A stretch of DNA of 64,000 nucleotides from Heyndrickxia vini (GCF_016772275.1 NZ_CP065425.1:3758001-3822000); one strand, 5' to 3'. Counted from the stretch's first letter, positions 27,372 to 36,972 are shown. The notes: a model not told the origin generated them from the letters alone. Numbers and translations are program-made.

Positions 27372-28271
27372 CTAATTTGGCCGTTCATTAGTATTATTTG
27401 ACTTATTTATTCCTACCAAAATATCTAAGTCAATGGTAATCCTGGAAATTCCACGATTTATAATTTGTTCCATATCGTCCTTGCTCATATTCCAGGAAAG
27501 TGGCGACATTTGAGTTAAATTTGTTAAATCTTTTACATTTAGTCCCTTGGTATAACTAATTTCGAAAGTGTCCATAAGATGAAAATGCTGTTTAAAAAGA
27601 GATACCGTTTCATCATTTTTATAAGACGTTTTATCTTTCTCATCGAATCGTGCTTCTCGTAGTTCTTTTAAATAATTTGAACGAGGAACAACTTTAATAA
27701 TGAGACCATTAGGTACTAAGATCCTTTGGAATTCCTTATAATTTGCAGGTGATAGGATATTCAAAATGATATGGCATGATTGATCCTGTAATGGTGAATT
27801 TGCTAAATCACCGACAAGCCAAATGGACTTTTTGTAATTGCGTGCCGCCATTCGTATGCCCTCTTTTGAAATATCTAAACCAATTCCTGCAATTGTTTCA
27901 TTCTTACATTCATCTAAGATCCTTTGTAAATGTGATCCTTCTCCACACCCTGCATCAAAAATTATAATTTCACCCTTTAAAGCATCCATATTTTCAATGA
28001 TAATTTCTGAAATTTCCTTGTGTAGGAGGGCAAAAAGGTTATTTTCCATAATGACTTTTTGTCGTGCTTTAAATAATTCCTTGGCATAATGGCTATTTGT
28101 AGAATGAGTCATCATGTTTACATAGCCTTGTTTCGCAAAATCAAACGTATGATTATTCAGGAAGACTAGGCTCTTTAAATGAGTGACCTTCATTGGACTT
28201 TTACAAAGCGGACAACTAAATACATGAACATATTTATTAACTAATTCAGCACTTTTTTCTTTATTAATCAT
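27372..28271 (-). CDS. RlmA-like 23S rRNA (guanine-N1) methyltransferase
   Basis: About 299 residues from ATG 28271 behind GAAAGGAAG. An N-terminal zinc finger (FSCPLCKSPM, plus a later FDFAKQGYVN) is typical of RlmA(I)/RlmA(II)/TlrB enzymes. The SAM-binding motif FDAGCGEG and the LDISKEGIRMA follow, then a conserved ILSPANYKEFQRILVP. These enzymes methylate G745 or G748 in helix 35, and RlmA(II)/TlrB affects tylosin susceptibility. It lies downstream of a terminator-like attenuator and next to an ABC-F gene. Confidence 0.82.
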   Translation of the reverse strand: MINKEKSAELVNKYVHVFSCPLCKSPMKVTHLKSLVFLNNHTFDFAKQGYVNMMTHSTNSHYAKELFKARQKVIMENNLFALLHKEISEIIIENMDALKGEIIIFDAGCGEGSHLQRILDECKNETIAGIGLDISKEGIRMAARNYKKSIWLVGDLANSPLQDQSCHIILNILSPANYKEFQRILVPNGLIIKVVPRSNYLKELREARFDEKDKTSYKNDETVSLFKQHFHLMDTFEISYTKGLNVKDLTNLTQMSPLSWNMSKDDMEQIINRGISRITIDLDILVGINKSNNTNERPN

Positions 28272-28291
28272 GGTTTCTCTTCCTTTCAAAT

Positions 28292-28321
28292 AAAAAAATC
28301 ACAAGCATCTGCCTGTGATTT
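28292..28321 (-). terminator. Attenuator terminator before the rlmA-like gene
   Basis: AAATCACA and TGTGATTT form a stem followed on the minus strand by seven T, only 20 nt before the ATG. It can act only as an attenuator for this gene. A 19-codon minus-strand frame starting at an ATG near 28351 (MGLFPF...) runs through it and could be a leader peptide, though its ribosome binding site is weak. Confidence 0.7.
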
Positions 28322-28801
28322 GAGAGTAAAGGGAAAGAGACCCATCCTTATTCTATTAGGGGGAGCTATTAAAAGCCGTCAGCAAATAAAACCTGCCCTT
28401 GATCTAAACAACGAAAGGTTAAATTAGACAAAAATAAAGAAAGGCAAATAAGTCGCCTTTCCTTACATTACATATTTTCCACACATAAACAGGCAATAAG
28501 GATCCACCCATAAGTTGATTGGGGGAAATAAATTGCTGGATGTGGTGAATAACTATGAAATGAAGATTATTAAAAAAGGACAGACTAATCCCGTTTACTC
28601 TGCATACACAAACAGAGCCTTTGAACGTATTCAATTACTGGTTCAAAGTTGGGAATCGTAGTCTCATAAAATGTGTCATTTTTTAATAATCCTCCTTAAC
28701 GTTTAAAAGTATAGTGATTATTATAGGTTCTCTTTTACAAAAAGTCAAAGATAAATAGTGCTTTTACAATTAGAGACGGTTATTTACCTTCAACTTGATA
28801 T
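28322..28801. other. Long leader/intergenic region upstream of the rlmA-like gene
   Basis: It contains a hairpin GAAAGGC...GCCTTTC at 28440-28462 and a plus-strand frame (about 28545-28660) without recognisable family. No gene is supported. The 480-nt length fits a regulated 5' leader for the rlmA-like gene plus the 3' end of the preceding operon. Confidence 0.45.
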
Positions 28802-29638
28802 TTATTTTAGTATCTTTTCCGTTTCCGACACAAGGTCATGCAACATTTTAACCGCTTCACTCGTATGATCTGAATCGGAAGAAATTAATGTAACAATCTG
28901 GTCGATGTTTTTCTTATAATTATTGGGTTTCTGATTAAAGCTCTCAATCATTCGGACAGCTTTTTTCTCATTGATACAGTATTCATCATTCAAAGCAAAT
29001 AATACTTGATTTAAACATGAAATAGTTCGGAAGCAGTGCCCCGTAACATATGTAATATCATCCTTATCCACATTGTCCTTCGCAAACATCAAAGAAAAAG
29101 ATGCTTCAAACATGAAATAGCCGATTATGGCATCCTTTAATGATTTTGGATAAGGGCTAGTCTTAGCTTTTAAATCTGAAATTTGATTGGTACATTCATA
29201 CAATATTTTACAAATGGAGATTTCCCCCATATACATAACATTTAGATAGGCATGTGGATGTCCTGTATGATAATGAGTAGAAACCTTGCCCTGTAAACAA
29301 TCATCAATTACTTGAGATACCCTTTTTATATCCCGAAAAATCAAATCTACATGGTACCCTTGAACGACAATCCAACCACCACCATTTATCCAGGCACCCC
29401 ACTCACCTAAAGATGTAACTAGATTTTCTCTATGGTCATCATCCAATCTAGTAGCAGCTTCACTAACCCCTCTGACATCAAACCCTGCCGATGTATCATA
29501 ATATATTCCAATATCTATATCGGAAGTTGGGTGATTCGTACCTCTTGATCTTGATCCTCCTAATACCACTCCAACAATGCCCGGGACATCTTTTAATTCA
29601 TTGTTAATTTCTTGTAAAATGTTTTCTACGCTCAACAA
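28802..29638 (-). CDS. Nucleotidyltransferase-domain protein (possible drug-modifying)
   Basis: A 278-residue protein with the minimal nucleotidyltransferase core GVVLGGSRSRGTNHPTSDID (GGSxxxG and SDxD metal ligands) and a later VDLIFRD third carboxylate. The C-terminal half is helical (DUF4111-like length). Aminoglycoside and lincosamide nucleotidyltransferases share this fold, so drug modification is plausible given the cluster, but the substrate is not known. Last gene of a three-gene operon with 37-40-nt gaps. Confidence 0.7.
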   Translation of the reverse strand: MLSVENILQEINNELKDVPGIVGVVLGGSRSRGTNHPTSDIDIGIYYDTSAGFDVRGVSEAATRLDDDHRENLVTSLGEWGAWINGGGWIVVQGYHVDLIFRDIKRVSQVIDDCLQGKVSTHYHTGHPHAYLNVMYMGEISICKILYECTNQISDLKAKTSPYPKSLKDAIIGYFMFEASFSLMFAKDNVDKDDITYVTGHCFRTISCLNQVLFALNDEYCINEKKAVRMIESFNQKPNNYKKNIDQIVTLISSDSDHTSEAVKMLHDLVSETEKILK

Positions 29639-29675
29639 TTTTCAACTCCTATTTTTATCCTATGGTTAATAACAT

Positions 29676-30362
29676 TCACTCAGTTATCATCGAAACAATC
29701 GGTTTTTCCCAAATAATCCCCATTGCCCAATTCATTCTACGAAAGGTACAATTAGGCAATAATTTTCCATATATCTCATAGTATTTCTGTTCTGAAAGGT
29801 ACTTGTCAGATGCTAAATGTTCGAGCCACGACTTTGAAGTGTTATACTTGAATACTCTCACAGCATTTTTCACACCGAATTTGAAACAGTTAGGAAGAAA
29901 TTCTTGGATTGCTCCTAATATGTAAACGTACGTTGGTGGGGTTTCAACCTTAGACACATTATCAAGAATAACAATTTTCCCACCTTCGTACAGCAATTCT
30001 TTCATTTGATTAATTACAATTGATATATCCCTCAAATGATGGAAAGTCGTCCTGCTTACGATATAAGCAAACTTATACCCCAAACTAAGATTTTCTGCAT
30101 CCATCTTCAAGTATGAAATATTCGAACACTGACGCTTCTTGTTGGCAAACTCAAGCATCCCTTCCGATATATCAATACCAACTACCTCGCTAAAGTAATT
30201 GGATAATTCATAGACTAATATTCCCGTCCCACATCCAATATCTAATGCTCTCCCTTTTTCTATTGGCATATTAGCAATAAAAAAGGTATTGTCATTCAGA
30301 AGATTAGTTACAAAGTCATACTCTTCAGCCACTTTATCAAACTGTGATCCTGTAATACTCAT
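29676..30362 (-). CDS. Class I SAM-dependent methyltransferase
   Basis: A 228-residue enzyme with motif I ALDIGCGTGILV, motif II VVGIDISEGML, and a RTTFHHL segment typical of UbiE/BioC-like methyltransferases. Substrate unknown. A ribosome binding site AGGAGGGGG precedes ATG 30362. It is the middle gene between a phosphotransferase and a nucleotidyltransferase, suggesting modification of one small molecule, though this is inference. Confidence 0.8.
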   Translation of the reverse strand: MSITGSQFDKVAEEYDFVTNLLNDNTFFIANMPIEKGRALDIGCGTGILVYELSNYFSEVVGIDISEGMLEFANKKRQCSNISYLKMDAENLSLGYKFAYIVSRTTFHHLRDISIVINQMKELLYEGGKIVILDNVSKVETPPTYVYILGAIQEFLPNCFKFGVKNAVRVFKYNTSKSWLEHLASDKYLSEQKYYEIYGKLLPNCTFRRMNWAMGIIWEKPIVSMITE

Positions 30363-30402
30363 ATGTTCACCCCCTCCTATTCAACAATGGGATAGATTTA
30401 CC

Positions 30403-31350
30403 TTACCATTTATTTATTTCATTCAACTCTTCCTGTAAATAGTTCATCGTTATAACTCTTTCTTGTTCCCCTTGTTTATCATATAAAAGTTGTTCCATAA
30501 ATTCCCATATATCTTCCAATCGTCTCTTTCCCTTATAAAAGGTCATTGCTTCAGGATTAATTGAAAAGTTTTGATGAGTTTTCCGATAGATTCTTAAAAA
30601 TTCATTAAAGTAGGGTTTATCATCTAAGAACATCAAGTCAGCTTCAGGCGGGGCTAGTTTCAATCCTTCCCAATCAATTAATATTAGCTCTTGTCCCGAC
30701 TGCATTAAATTCCAATTGTGTAAATCTGTATGACATAAGGCCATTCTTAATTTTGAGTTTTTCAAGTTCTGTGAATGCTCCTCAAGTGTATAAATCAGAT
30801 CATTTAATTGTAGAATGTAGGAATGGATCAATTCCCATACCTCAGACGGAAAATCATTTCTCCCTTTTTGCAATGTTTGTCTCAACATCGGTAAAAATGG
30901 AACCTCAAAATCTTCTATAAAAGCATCAGTCCCAATTGGAATGTTATCACTATATGAATGAAGCTCTGTTATGATCTTTGAAAGCTGATAAACCTGATTC
31001 TCTGTTAAATCTCGATCCCCAATCGTTTCCCCCTCAATATATTCATAAAGCAAATAAATCCCATACTCATCTTCACATTTATATTTTCTTTCACTTGTCA
31101 TCATAGGAACGGAGATTTTCCCTTTTAAATTGCTATTCTTTATAAGCCATACCAAGATTGGAACATATTGATCAATCAGAGCAGTCAACTTCGGTGTGGA
31201 AGCTCTGCTTTTTTCATATACCTTCAAAAAATAGCTTTGATTTTTATTTGACACTTTATATGCGAGGGATGCCCAACCACCCTGCTGAGGCGACACAACA
31301 TTAATCTCTATGTCATAAAAGTCTTTTAATATACTTTTTACTTGATTCAT
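30403..31350 (-). CDS. APH-family phosphotransferase (aminoglycoside/spectinomycin kinase-like)
   Basis: A 315-residue protein-kinase-like fold. N-lobe GGWASLAYKV and SYFLKVYE (ATP-binding lysine), hinge YLLYEYIEG, catalytic loop CHTDLHNWNLM (Brenner motif HxDxxxxN) and metal-binding ILIDWEGLKLAPPEADL. The spacing and GxxLAPPExDL wording resemble APH(9)-type spectinomycin kinases, but substrate cannot be proved. First gene of the operon; divergent from cat with a 228-nt shared region. Confidence 0.78.
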   Translation of the reverse strand: MNQVKSILKDFYDIEINVVSPQQGGWASLAYKVSNKNQSYFLKVYEKSRASTPKLTALIDQYVPILVWLIKNSNLKGKISVPMMTSERKYKCEDEYGIYLLYEYIEGETIGDRDLTENQVYQLSKIITELHSYSDNIPIGTDAFIEDFEVPFLPMLRQTLQKGRNDFPSEVWELIHSYILQLNDLIYTLEEHSQNLKNSKLRMALCHTDLHNWNLMQSGQELILIDWEGLKLAPPEADLMFLDDKPYFNEFLRIYRKTHQNFSINPEAMTFYKGKRRLEDIWEFMEQLLYDKQGEQERVITMNYLQEELNEINKW

Positions 31351-31515
31351 CCTAGCCCCTCCAGTAAAAACTTACAACACGGAAAAAGTATAACACAATT
31401 CGAGGTTGCCCTTTAATTATTGTAAAAAGCCATACATATGCGTATTAGAATGGTTGAATATGAATTTCAAATGATTTAGTATCTTATTTAAAGCATTATT
31501 TATGAGGTGAGGGTA

Positions 31516-31545
31516 TTGGTGAAAGCAGACAAGTTAGCCTCCTAA
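31516..31545 (+). CDS. Leader peptide of the chloramphenicol acetyltransferase gene
   Basis: TTG at 31516 behind GAGGTGAGGG encodes nine residues reading (M)VKADKLAS before TAA. This is nearly the classic cat-86 leader (MVKTDKISS), whose translation stalls ribosomes in the presence of chloramphenicol. Its last codons lie in the hairpin that hides the cat ribosome binding site. Confidence 0.88.
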   Translation: MVKADKLAS

Positions 31546-31574
31546 AAATCAAAAACACATTTTTAGGAGGCTAA
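31534..31574 (+). promoter_or_regulatory. Translation-attenuation hairpin of cat
   Basis: TTAGCCTCCTAAAAAT pairs over 16 bp with ATTTTTAGGAGGCTAA, sealing the AGGAGG ribosome binding site of cat. A ribosome stalled on the leader peptide would open it. This is the known cat-86/pC194 mechanism. Confidence 0.92.
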
Positions 31575-31578
31575 TCAA

Positions 31579-32229
31579 ATGAAATTTAATCTAATTGAAA
31601 AAGAAAAATGGGATAGATTGCCGTATTTCGAGCATTACTTAAATCAGAAGTGCACATTTAGTATTACAGCAAATATAGATATTACAACGTTATTGGAACA
31701 GCTCAGGAACAAAGGGATAAAGCTATATCCATCCTTTATTTACATGGTCACTAGAATAGTAAATTCTCATAAAGAATTTAGAACTTGCTTAAAAGATGAT
31801 GGTACTCTGGGTTATTGGGAAAGTTTGTTGCCTAGCTATACAATCTTCCATAATGATAACAAATCATTCTCAAGCATATGGACCGAATTCTCTGATGAAT
31901 TTCCTGTCTTCTATAAAAACTTTCAAGACGATATGAAACAATATTCAGAGGTTAAAGGATTTTTCATAAAAGAAAATGTACCAGAGAATTCCTTTCCTAT
32001 ATCTAGTATTCCATGGGTTAGTTTTACTGGCTTCAACCTAAACGTAAATAATAATCATAACTACTTATTACCAATAATTACTGGCGGAAAATACTGTAAT
32101 CAGGAAGATAAAATATTATTGCCTATTTCTTTACAGGTACATCATGCGGTTTGTGATGGATTTCATGCTAGTATTTTTATAGAGGAACTACAGCAACTTT
32201 CTAATAACTGCCTTGATTGGCTCTCATAA
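31579..32229 (+). CDS. catA: Type A chloramphenicol O-acetyltransferase
   Basis: A 216-residue trimeric acetyltransferase of normal family length. The catalytic histidine motif HHAVCDGFHA is intact near the C-terminus (about residues 187-196), with the conserved FTGFNLN and upstream KLYPSFIYM. It acetylates chloramphenicol with acetyl-CoA in the cytoplasm. The inducible leader directly upstream supports function. ATG 31579 is set by the AGGAGG released from the hairpin. Confidence 0.93.
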   Translation: MKFNLIEKEKWDRLPYFEHYLNQKCTFSITANIDITTLLEQLRNKGIKLYPSFIYMVTRIVNSHKEFRTCLKDDGTLGYWESLLPSYTIFHNDNKSFSSIWTEFSDEFPVFYKNFQDDMKQYSEVKGFFIKENVPENSFPISSIPWVSFTGFNLNVNNNHNYLLPIITGGKYCNQEDKILLPISLQVHHAVCDGFHASIFIEELQQLSNNCLDWLS

Positions 32230-32349
32230 GTATTGATGATGTAGCTTAATAAATTTAGTTAAGGAGTTGCTTTGGTGACTCCTTTTCTTAATTATATTCA
32301 AACCCTATCTTTACCTAGTTCTGATTAGCTCACCTATATTTGACCTTTA

Positions 32350-33207
32350 TTACTCATTCAATGACTGATAAATGTTTTGCGTATACTTCGTGATGGCCTC
32401 GTCATAATCTGGATACTTATATCCAAGACTTTCTGCCACAGATTTAGAGTATTTTCTAAATAACTCATAACAAGTAAATAAAGACTTCCACATGTTTGAG
32501 TAGCTACTCTCAGAATAAGTTGTGAGTAATGTTTCCCAATCATCTTTCGGTAAATACTGTTCAATAAATTTATAGTTTTTCCCCACACTAAAGGTAAACC
32601 CTCGCTCTAATCCTATTTGCCAAGACATCATTCTTAACAGATTAGGCCGTACTATCTCGTTCAAATGGTCAATTGTAAATAGAATTTCTTTTCTAGCCAA
32701 TCCCTTTACTACATATGTAGAAACCCACCAAAATTCATTGCAGCAATCATCAAATTCTCTTGCTGTGGGCTTTTTAATCCAATACTTCCGATCATTTGCG
32801 ACCACTTTATTTTTGACAAGACCACCCTTATCAAGTAGGACTTCTACTAGCCCATCACTATTAGAAAAGTAATCATCTACTTCGTTTATCGGAATAAGTG
32901 TTAAGTCAATTCTATTGCCATCTTCAAATAGCATAAGGTAGGAAAACCAATGCCCTAACTCCGGCGGAAAAAGCTCCATGTCTTCCGGTTTTTGCATTAT
33001 CAAACGTTTCCCAAAAACATTCAGCCATTCATCATTCTTTTTGAAGGAATCCATATCTGTTACAAAATAAGAAATATCATAATCCTGCAATGAATCACGG
33101 GGAATGTTTTTGTTTGCACGTGAACCTTCCAAAGTTACCAAGCGAATTCGATTATCGTTCTTAGCAAAACTAATGAGCAAATTCTTCATTTCTTGTTCAC
33201 TTCTCAT
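32350..33207 (-). CDS. aadK: Aminoglycoside 6-adenylyltransferase (AadK/AadE type)
   Basis: A 285-residue ANT(6) enzyme of standard length. Nucleotidyltransferase core TLEGSRANKN and DYDISYFV, third carboxylate RIDLTLIP, and the C-terminal helical domain with WQIGLERGFTFSVGKNYKF. It adenylates the 6-hydroxyl of streptomycin. Related aadK genes are chromosomal in Bacillus. Transcribed toward cat, with a tail-to-tail junction containing no obvious strong terminator. Confidence 0.9.
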   Translation of the reverse strand: MRSEQEMKNLLISFAKNDNRIRLVTLEGSRANKNIPRDSLQDYDISYFVTDMDSFKKNDEWLNVFGKRLIMQKPEDMELFPPELGHWFSYLMLFEDGNRIDLTLIPINEVDDYFSNSDGLVEVLLDKGGLVKNKVVANDRKYWIKKPTAREFDDCCNEFWWVSTYVVKGLARKEILFTIDHLNEIVRPNLLRMMSWQIGLERGFTFSVGKNYKFIEQYLPKDDWETLLTTYSESSYSNMWKSLFTCYELFRKYSKSVAESLGYKYPDYDEAITKYTQNIYQSLNE

Positions 33208-33324
33208 TGTATTAATCCTCCAATTTGTTGAAAAGTAGTTTATGTGCCGTATACGAAGAAATCTCAGAAAATTACTGTTCTCAGATTTCTATTTGTGTAC
33301 TTTTTATTTAGCAAACTATTACTA

Positions 33325-34058
33325 TTACTTTTCTACTGAAATGATTAAAAACATGGGTCTTCTGTTTTCATCTTTCATCCCTGGATCATTCCTTACCATT
33401 TCTTCCGTAGCCATAGGTTCCTTAACCGCTTTTATTTTAAAACCTATATGAATTAAATCATTAATATAAGTAGAAATTGTACGGTGATATTTGATCACAT
33501 TCTCGGTTAGAAAAGTTGTATTACGTACTTCTTCTGATTGGTAATTATCCACTGGCCAATGAAGGCGATTTCCTTGATCATCATAATACCAATCTTGTTC
33601 GTCCCGAGAAGTAAAAATCGGATGTTCCACGGAAAAAATAAAAGAACCTCCAGGTTTTAAATATTGATAAACTTTTTCGCAAATAGTATCAAACGATTTA
33701 ATATAGTGAAAAGCTAAAGAACTGATCACTACGTCAAATTGTGCGTCCGAAAAATTGATGTCTTCAATTGGCATTTTAATATACGTAATTAAAGGATCAT
33801 CTGTTTTTTCACGGGCTGTTTCAAGCATTTTTTCGGATATATCTACTCCAATTACCGAACTTGCTTGGTGTTCACGTGCGTATCGACAATGCCAACCGAA
33901 TCCGCACCCCAAGTCAAGTACACTCTTATTTTTCAACTCTGGAAATAAGGATTTTAAAACCGGCCATTCTCCTGCACCTTCAAGCCCTTTAACTGATCTT
34001 GGCATTTTTTTTCATATTCAGAAAAAAACACAGCATCATCATATTTGTTTTGTTTCAT
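33325..34058 (-). pseudogene. Class I SAM methyltransferase, frameshifted in an A8 tract
   Basis: The reading frame from ATG 34058 (MKQNKYDDAVFFSEYEK, with AGGGGAT upstream) runs into a run of eight A at 34005-34012. The rest of the protein (MPRSVKGLEG, then DLGCGFGWHC, VIGVDISEKML and SVEHPIF) is in another frame. Nine A would join them as EKKMPRS. The downstream frame has its own ATG but no ribosome binding site. The rest looks intact, so either phase-variable slippage, recent mutation or a sequencing error. Confidence 0.75.
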
Positions 34059-34099
34059 AATTTAAACATCCCCTATAATACTCTTTCCTTAACACATGT

Positions 34100-34522
34100 C
34101 TATTCCTCTATCTCCCAAGCTGGGTTCCAGACTACTTCCCACAAATGCCCATCCGGGTCCTGAAAGTGACCGGAATATCCACCCCAAAAAGTGTTGTGTG
34201 CAGGGTCCGTTATTGTTGCACCCGCTTTTTCGGCTTGTTCTAATACCTTATCTACTTCTTCTTTACTATTTACATTGTGACCAATTGTAAATTCAGTAGG
34301 ACTTGCTGGAGCCTGTGTAACTTTTGCCTCATATGCAATATCTTCTCGTTTCCAAATAGCAAGTTTCAAACCTGATTGTAGTTCAAAAAAGGCTACTGCT
34401 CCATGCTCAAATTCTTTACCTACAATACCTTCTGTGGGTAGTCCCAATCCATCACGGTAGAATTCTAATGCTTTTTCCAAATCATCTACACCTAATGTGA
34501 TTACTGTGATTCTTGGTTTCAT
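34100..34522 (-). CDS. VOC superfamily (glyoxalase-like) protein
   Basis: A ~140-residue protein with two beta-alpha-beta-beta-beta modules. Metal-site signals are seen in the second half (HFQDPDGHLWEVVW). ATG 34522 (MKPRITV) fits GAGGTG spacing better than the upstream GTG. VOC proteins include glyoxalases, dioxygenases and fosfomycin or bleomycin resistance proteins; nothing fixes which. Lies in the resistance cluster. Confidence 0.82.
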   Translation of the reverse strand: MKPRITVITLGVDDLEKALEFYRDGLGLPTEGIVGKEFEHGAVAFFELQSGLKLAIWKREDIAYEAKVTQAPASPTEFTIGHNVNSKEEVDKVLEQAEKAGATITDPAHNTFWGGYSGHFQDPDGHLWEVVWNPAWEIEE

Positions 34523-34639
34523 AATTAATGACACCTCATCTTCATATTCATTTTTACCATTAAACTTTTGGCAATAACTAATCCGAGTCCTGTCCCCATG
34601 TCCCTGCGTCCACTACCCGCTACTTAATGTAATTTCAAA

Positions 34640-35545
34640 TTACATTCCAGCTAAACCTAATTCTTTATTTGCCATCTGAATATATTCATCCATCCCAGAT
34701 ATTAAGGCAAATTCGGCAATTCCAACAGGGTAAGCAGCATTTAATTCAATAATATGTTCCCTCATCTTAGGCCAATGATACCCTCCAGCTTCTTTGTAAG
34801 CCTTGATAAGTGTATCAAGACCTTCTTCACCAAATACTCTGTAATGGCCAACGAAATCAGTGGAAATATCAGCTACCTTTGCTTCTGTCCAATCAATTAA
34901 CCCCGTTACATTTCCTGAACTTTCAACGAGGATATGTCCTGGGTGCAAATCTCCATGAATCAGTCCGGTTTCTTTTGGCCATATTTCTTCATCATTCAAC
35001 CACGTCTGCCATCTATTCCATAACGGCTCTCCCACACCAAATTTTTCCTTAACCGCATCCATACGATTCTTCATGATTTGTTTTACTTCCTCTGGTGTTT
35101 GAACTATAACACCTGCTTCAGATGCTTTCTCCCTTGGAATGCTATGAAGTGTAGCCAATACTTTTCCAAGCGTCTGATAAAAACATTTCGGTATATTATT
35201 TTCATCAATTTCAAAAACATATCTTTTAGCTTCAGGATCAATGGTTCCTGCTGGAACTCCATTTAACTTTTTATACGCTATCAGCTCTTCTGTGTAAATT
35301 CCCCAATCAGGAGCTTCAAAACTAGCATACTTGTTTATTAAGTCCAGTGCTGTTTTTTCTGCCTTTGTTCTAGGGAATACATCAAACCGCCTCGGAATAC
35401 GCAGCACCCATTCTTTTCCTTCCTGATCCTTAGCAAATACCACCTGAAAGTCTAATCCAGATTCATTAAAAACAAAAAAGTCCTCTATCAATTGGAGACC
35501 ATGTTTTTCTGCAATTTCCAATACTTCCTTTTTTGTTTTACTCAT
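34640..35545 (-). CDS. mph: Macrolide 2'-phosphotransferase
   Basis: A 301-residue Mph-family kinase. Signatures: N-lobe RIPRRFDV and [10 protein letters not shown], catalytic loop [13 protein letters not shown], metal-binding [17 protein letters not shown] and the C-terminal [23 protein letters not shown]. Enzymes of this family phosphorylate the 2'-OH of the desosamine sugar of macrolides with GTP. Length and motifs are complete. It follows YqeB/TetR genes on the same strand. Confidence 0.9.
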   Translation of the reverse strand: MSKTKKEVLEIAEKHGLQLIEDFFVFNESGLDFQVVFAKDQEGKEWVLRIPRRFDVFPRTKAEKTALDLINKYASFEAPDWGIYTEELIAYKKLNGVPAGTIDPEAKRYVFEIDENNIPKCFYQTLGKVLATLHSIPREKASEAGVIVQTPEEVKQIMKNRMDAVKEKFGVGEPLWNRWQTWLNDEEIWPKETGLIHGDLHPGHILVESSGNVTGLIDWTEAKVADISTDFVGHYRVFGEEGLDTLIKAYKEAGGYHWPKMREHIIELNAAYPVGIAEFALISGMDEYIQMANKELGLAGM

Positions 35546-35591
35546 TACTCATCACATCCAAATCATATTTTTTGAAATAATAGAGACAATA

Positions 35592-36266
35592 TTAGTTATG
35601 AATATTACGTATATATTGAACCTCTCCCTCATCTTTCACAACTATTCCAAGTTCATTTAAGTCCATTCTTAAATGTTTTATTTTTTTCTTATCTCCTTCT
35701 CTAATTGCATTCCTACGTTCATATAAGATGGCATAGACATTTTCTCCAACCGTGCGATCTTCAAGCGTCCAGAGTTTATATTGATCGGCATATGAATCCT
35801 GTTCACTCCAAGGATAGTGATGATTCAGGAATTTTTCTCGTATGATTCCTTTTTTTATGTCTGTCTTTTCTCTCAATAATTCTTGTCCTTTATTACCTGT
35901 AATGATAACTGTTTGATCCTCCATAAAGATTTCTTTTACGTCTGAACTGTTAATTCTATTTTCTTTATCATCTTTATTAATCAAAATTTCTGTATCACTA
36001 ATACTCACTTTCAAGGCTTCACTATAGACTGTTAATGACAAAAGAACCCCTATAATCGCACCTATAATCATCAAGACAATAGAAGTCCAAAAAGGGTCAA
36101 GTGACTCCAAGAGTACAATGACCTTTGAATCATTAAAAAGCGGAATTTTTATGATGAAATCCAATAATCTTGGAAGAAACCAACCAATCGTTCCTAACAC
36201 AATAGGAAATAAAACAGCAAAGAGCTTTTCCAAGAAACCCATACCAATTGTGGATGTATCTTTCAT
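35592..36266 (-). CDS. YqeB-family membrane protein
   Basis: A 224-residue protein with two N-terminal membrane spans (FAVLFPIVLGTIGWFLP at about 15-33 and IVLMIIGAIIGVLLSLTVY at about 63-82) followed by a PH-like cytosolic domain (SISDTEILINKDD) and a helical tail (WTLEDRTVGENVYAILYERRNA). This matches Bacillus YqeB in layout; function unknown. Between mph and the TetR gene, probably one transcription unit. Confidence 0.7.
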   Translation of the reverse strand: MKDTSTIGMGFLEKLFAVLFPIVLGTIGWFLPRLLDFIIKIPLFNDSKVIVLLESLDPFWTSIVLMIIGAIIGVLLSLTVYSEALKVSISDTEILINKDDKENRINSSDVKEIFMEDQTVIITGNKGQELLREKTDIKKGIIREKFLNHHYPWSEQDSYADQYKLWTLEDRTVGENVYAILYERRNAIREGDKKKIKHLRMDLNELGIVVKDEGEVQYIRNIHN

Positions 36267-36328
36267 ATTATTTTTTTACTCCTTCATTCTATTTTTTTTA
36301 ATAGATGATTCTATTTCCTAAATTAGTG

Positions 36329-36925
36329 CTATATGACTATTTTTAACACCATTTTAATTAATTCATTTTTATATTTCTCAAAACTAAAGGTTTTATTATG
36401 TTTAAGCATACTTTCCTCAATTGCTCCTTGAATCAGGACACAGATCATTTCAACATCAAACTGATTAGAAAACTCCTTCTTTTGTTGCCCATCTAATAGA
36501 ATCTCTTTGAGCAATGTATATATTGGATCTTCGTCTTCTTCCCCATTGTCAGCTCTATAGAATGGAATTCCTTCTTCATTTTCAACATTAAAGACAATCT
36601 CAATTAATGCGATATTATATTTAAAGTTAGCCACTTGATAAGCCAAACACGCTTCAATATATGCAGTTAATTGCGAAGTAGGTGTTTCCTCTTGAACCAC
36701 TTTTCCACTAATAAAATCCAATTTTTTTTCTAACAAGTACAGTAAAGTTTGATTAATTAAATCCATCTTGTCGGAAAAATGATAAGAAATTAAACCTGTG
36801 CTCACCTTTGCCTTTTTGGCAATTTTAGTTAAACTCACTTTTGTATAACCAACTTCTTCAAGTGTGTCAATACAAGATTGAATAATCTGCTCTCTTCGTG
36901 CTTCCGCAATAAAAGATTCACCCAT
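36329..36925 (-). CDS. TetR/AcrR family regulator
   Basis: About 198 residues from ATG 36925 (MGESFIAEARREQI), behind AAAGGAG. N-terminal HTH KVSLTKIAKKAKVSTGLISYHF with the following FSDKMDLI. The C-terminal ligand domain is unassigned. A 16-bp palindrome lies 48 nt upstream, consistent with autorepression. The downstream yqeB-like gene is on the same strand 62 nt away, so both may be controlled together. Confidence 0.87.
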   Translation of the reverse strand: MGESFIAEARREQIIQSCIDTLEEVGYTKVSLTKIAKKAKVSTGLISYHFSDKMDLINQTLLYLLEKKLDFISGKVVQEETPTSQLTAYIEACLAYQVANFKYNIALIEIVFNVENEEGIPFYRADNGEEDEDPIYTLLKEILLDGQQKKEFSNQFDVEMICVLIQGAIEESMLKHNKTFSFEKYKNELIKMVLKIVI

Positions 36926-36972
36926 TTTTAAAAACATCTCCTTTAAATCATATTACTTATCCAAATAAAATA

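Noticed and set aside
28545-28660. Short plus-strand frame in the rlmA leader region (ends VQSWES)
   Set aside because: No recognisable family and only a weak start; could be a gene tail left by rearrangement, but I cannot support it.
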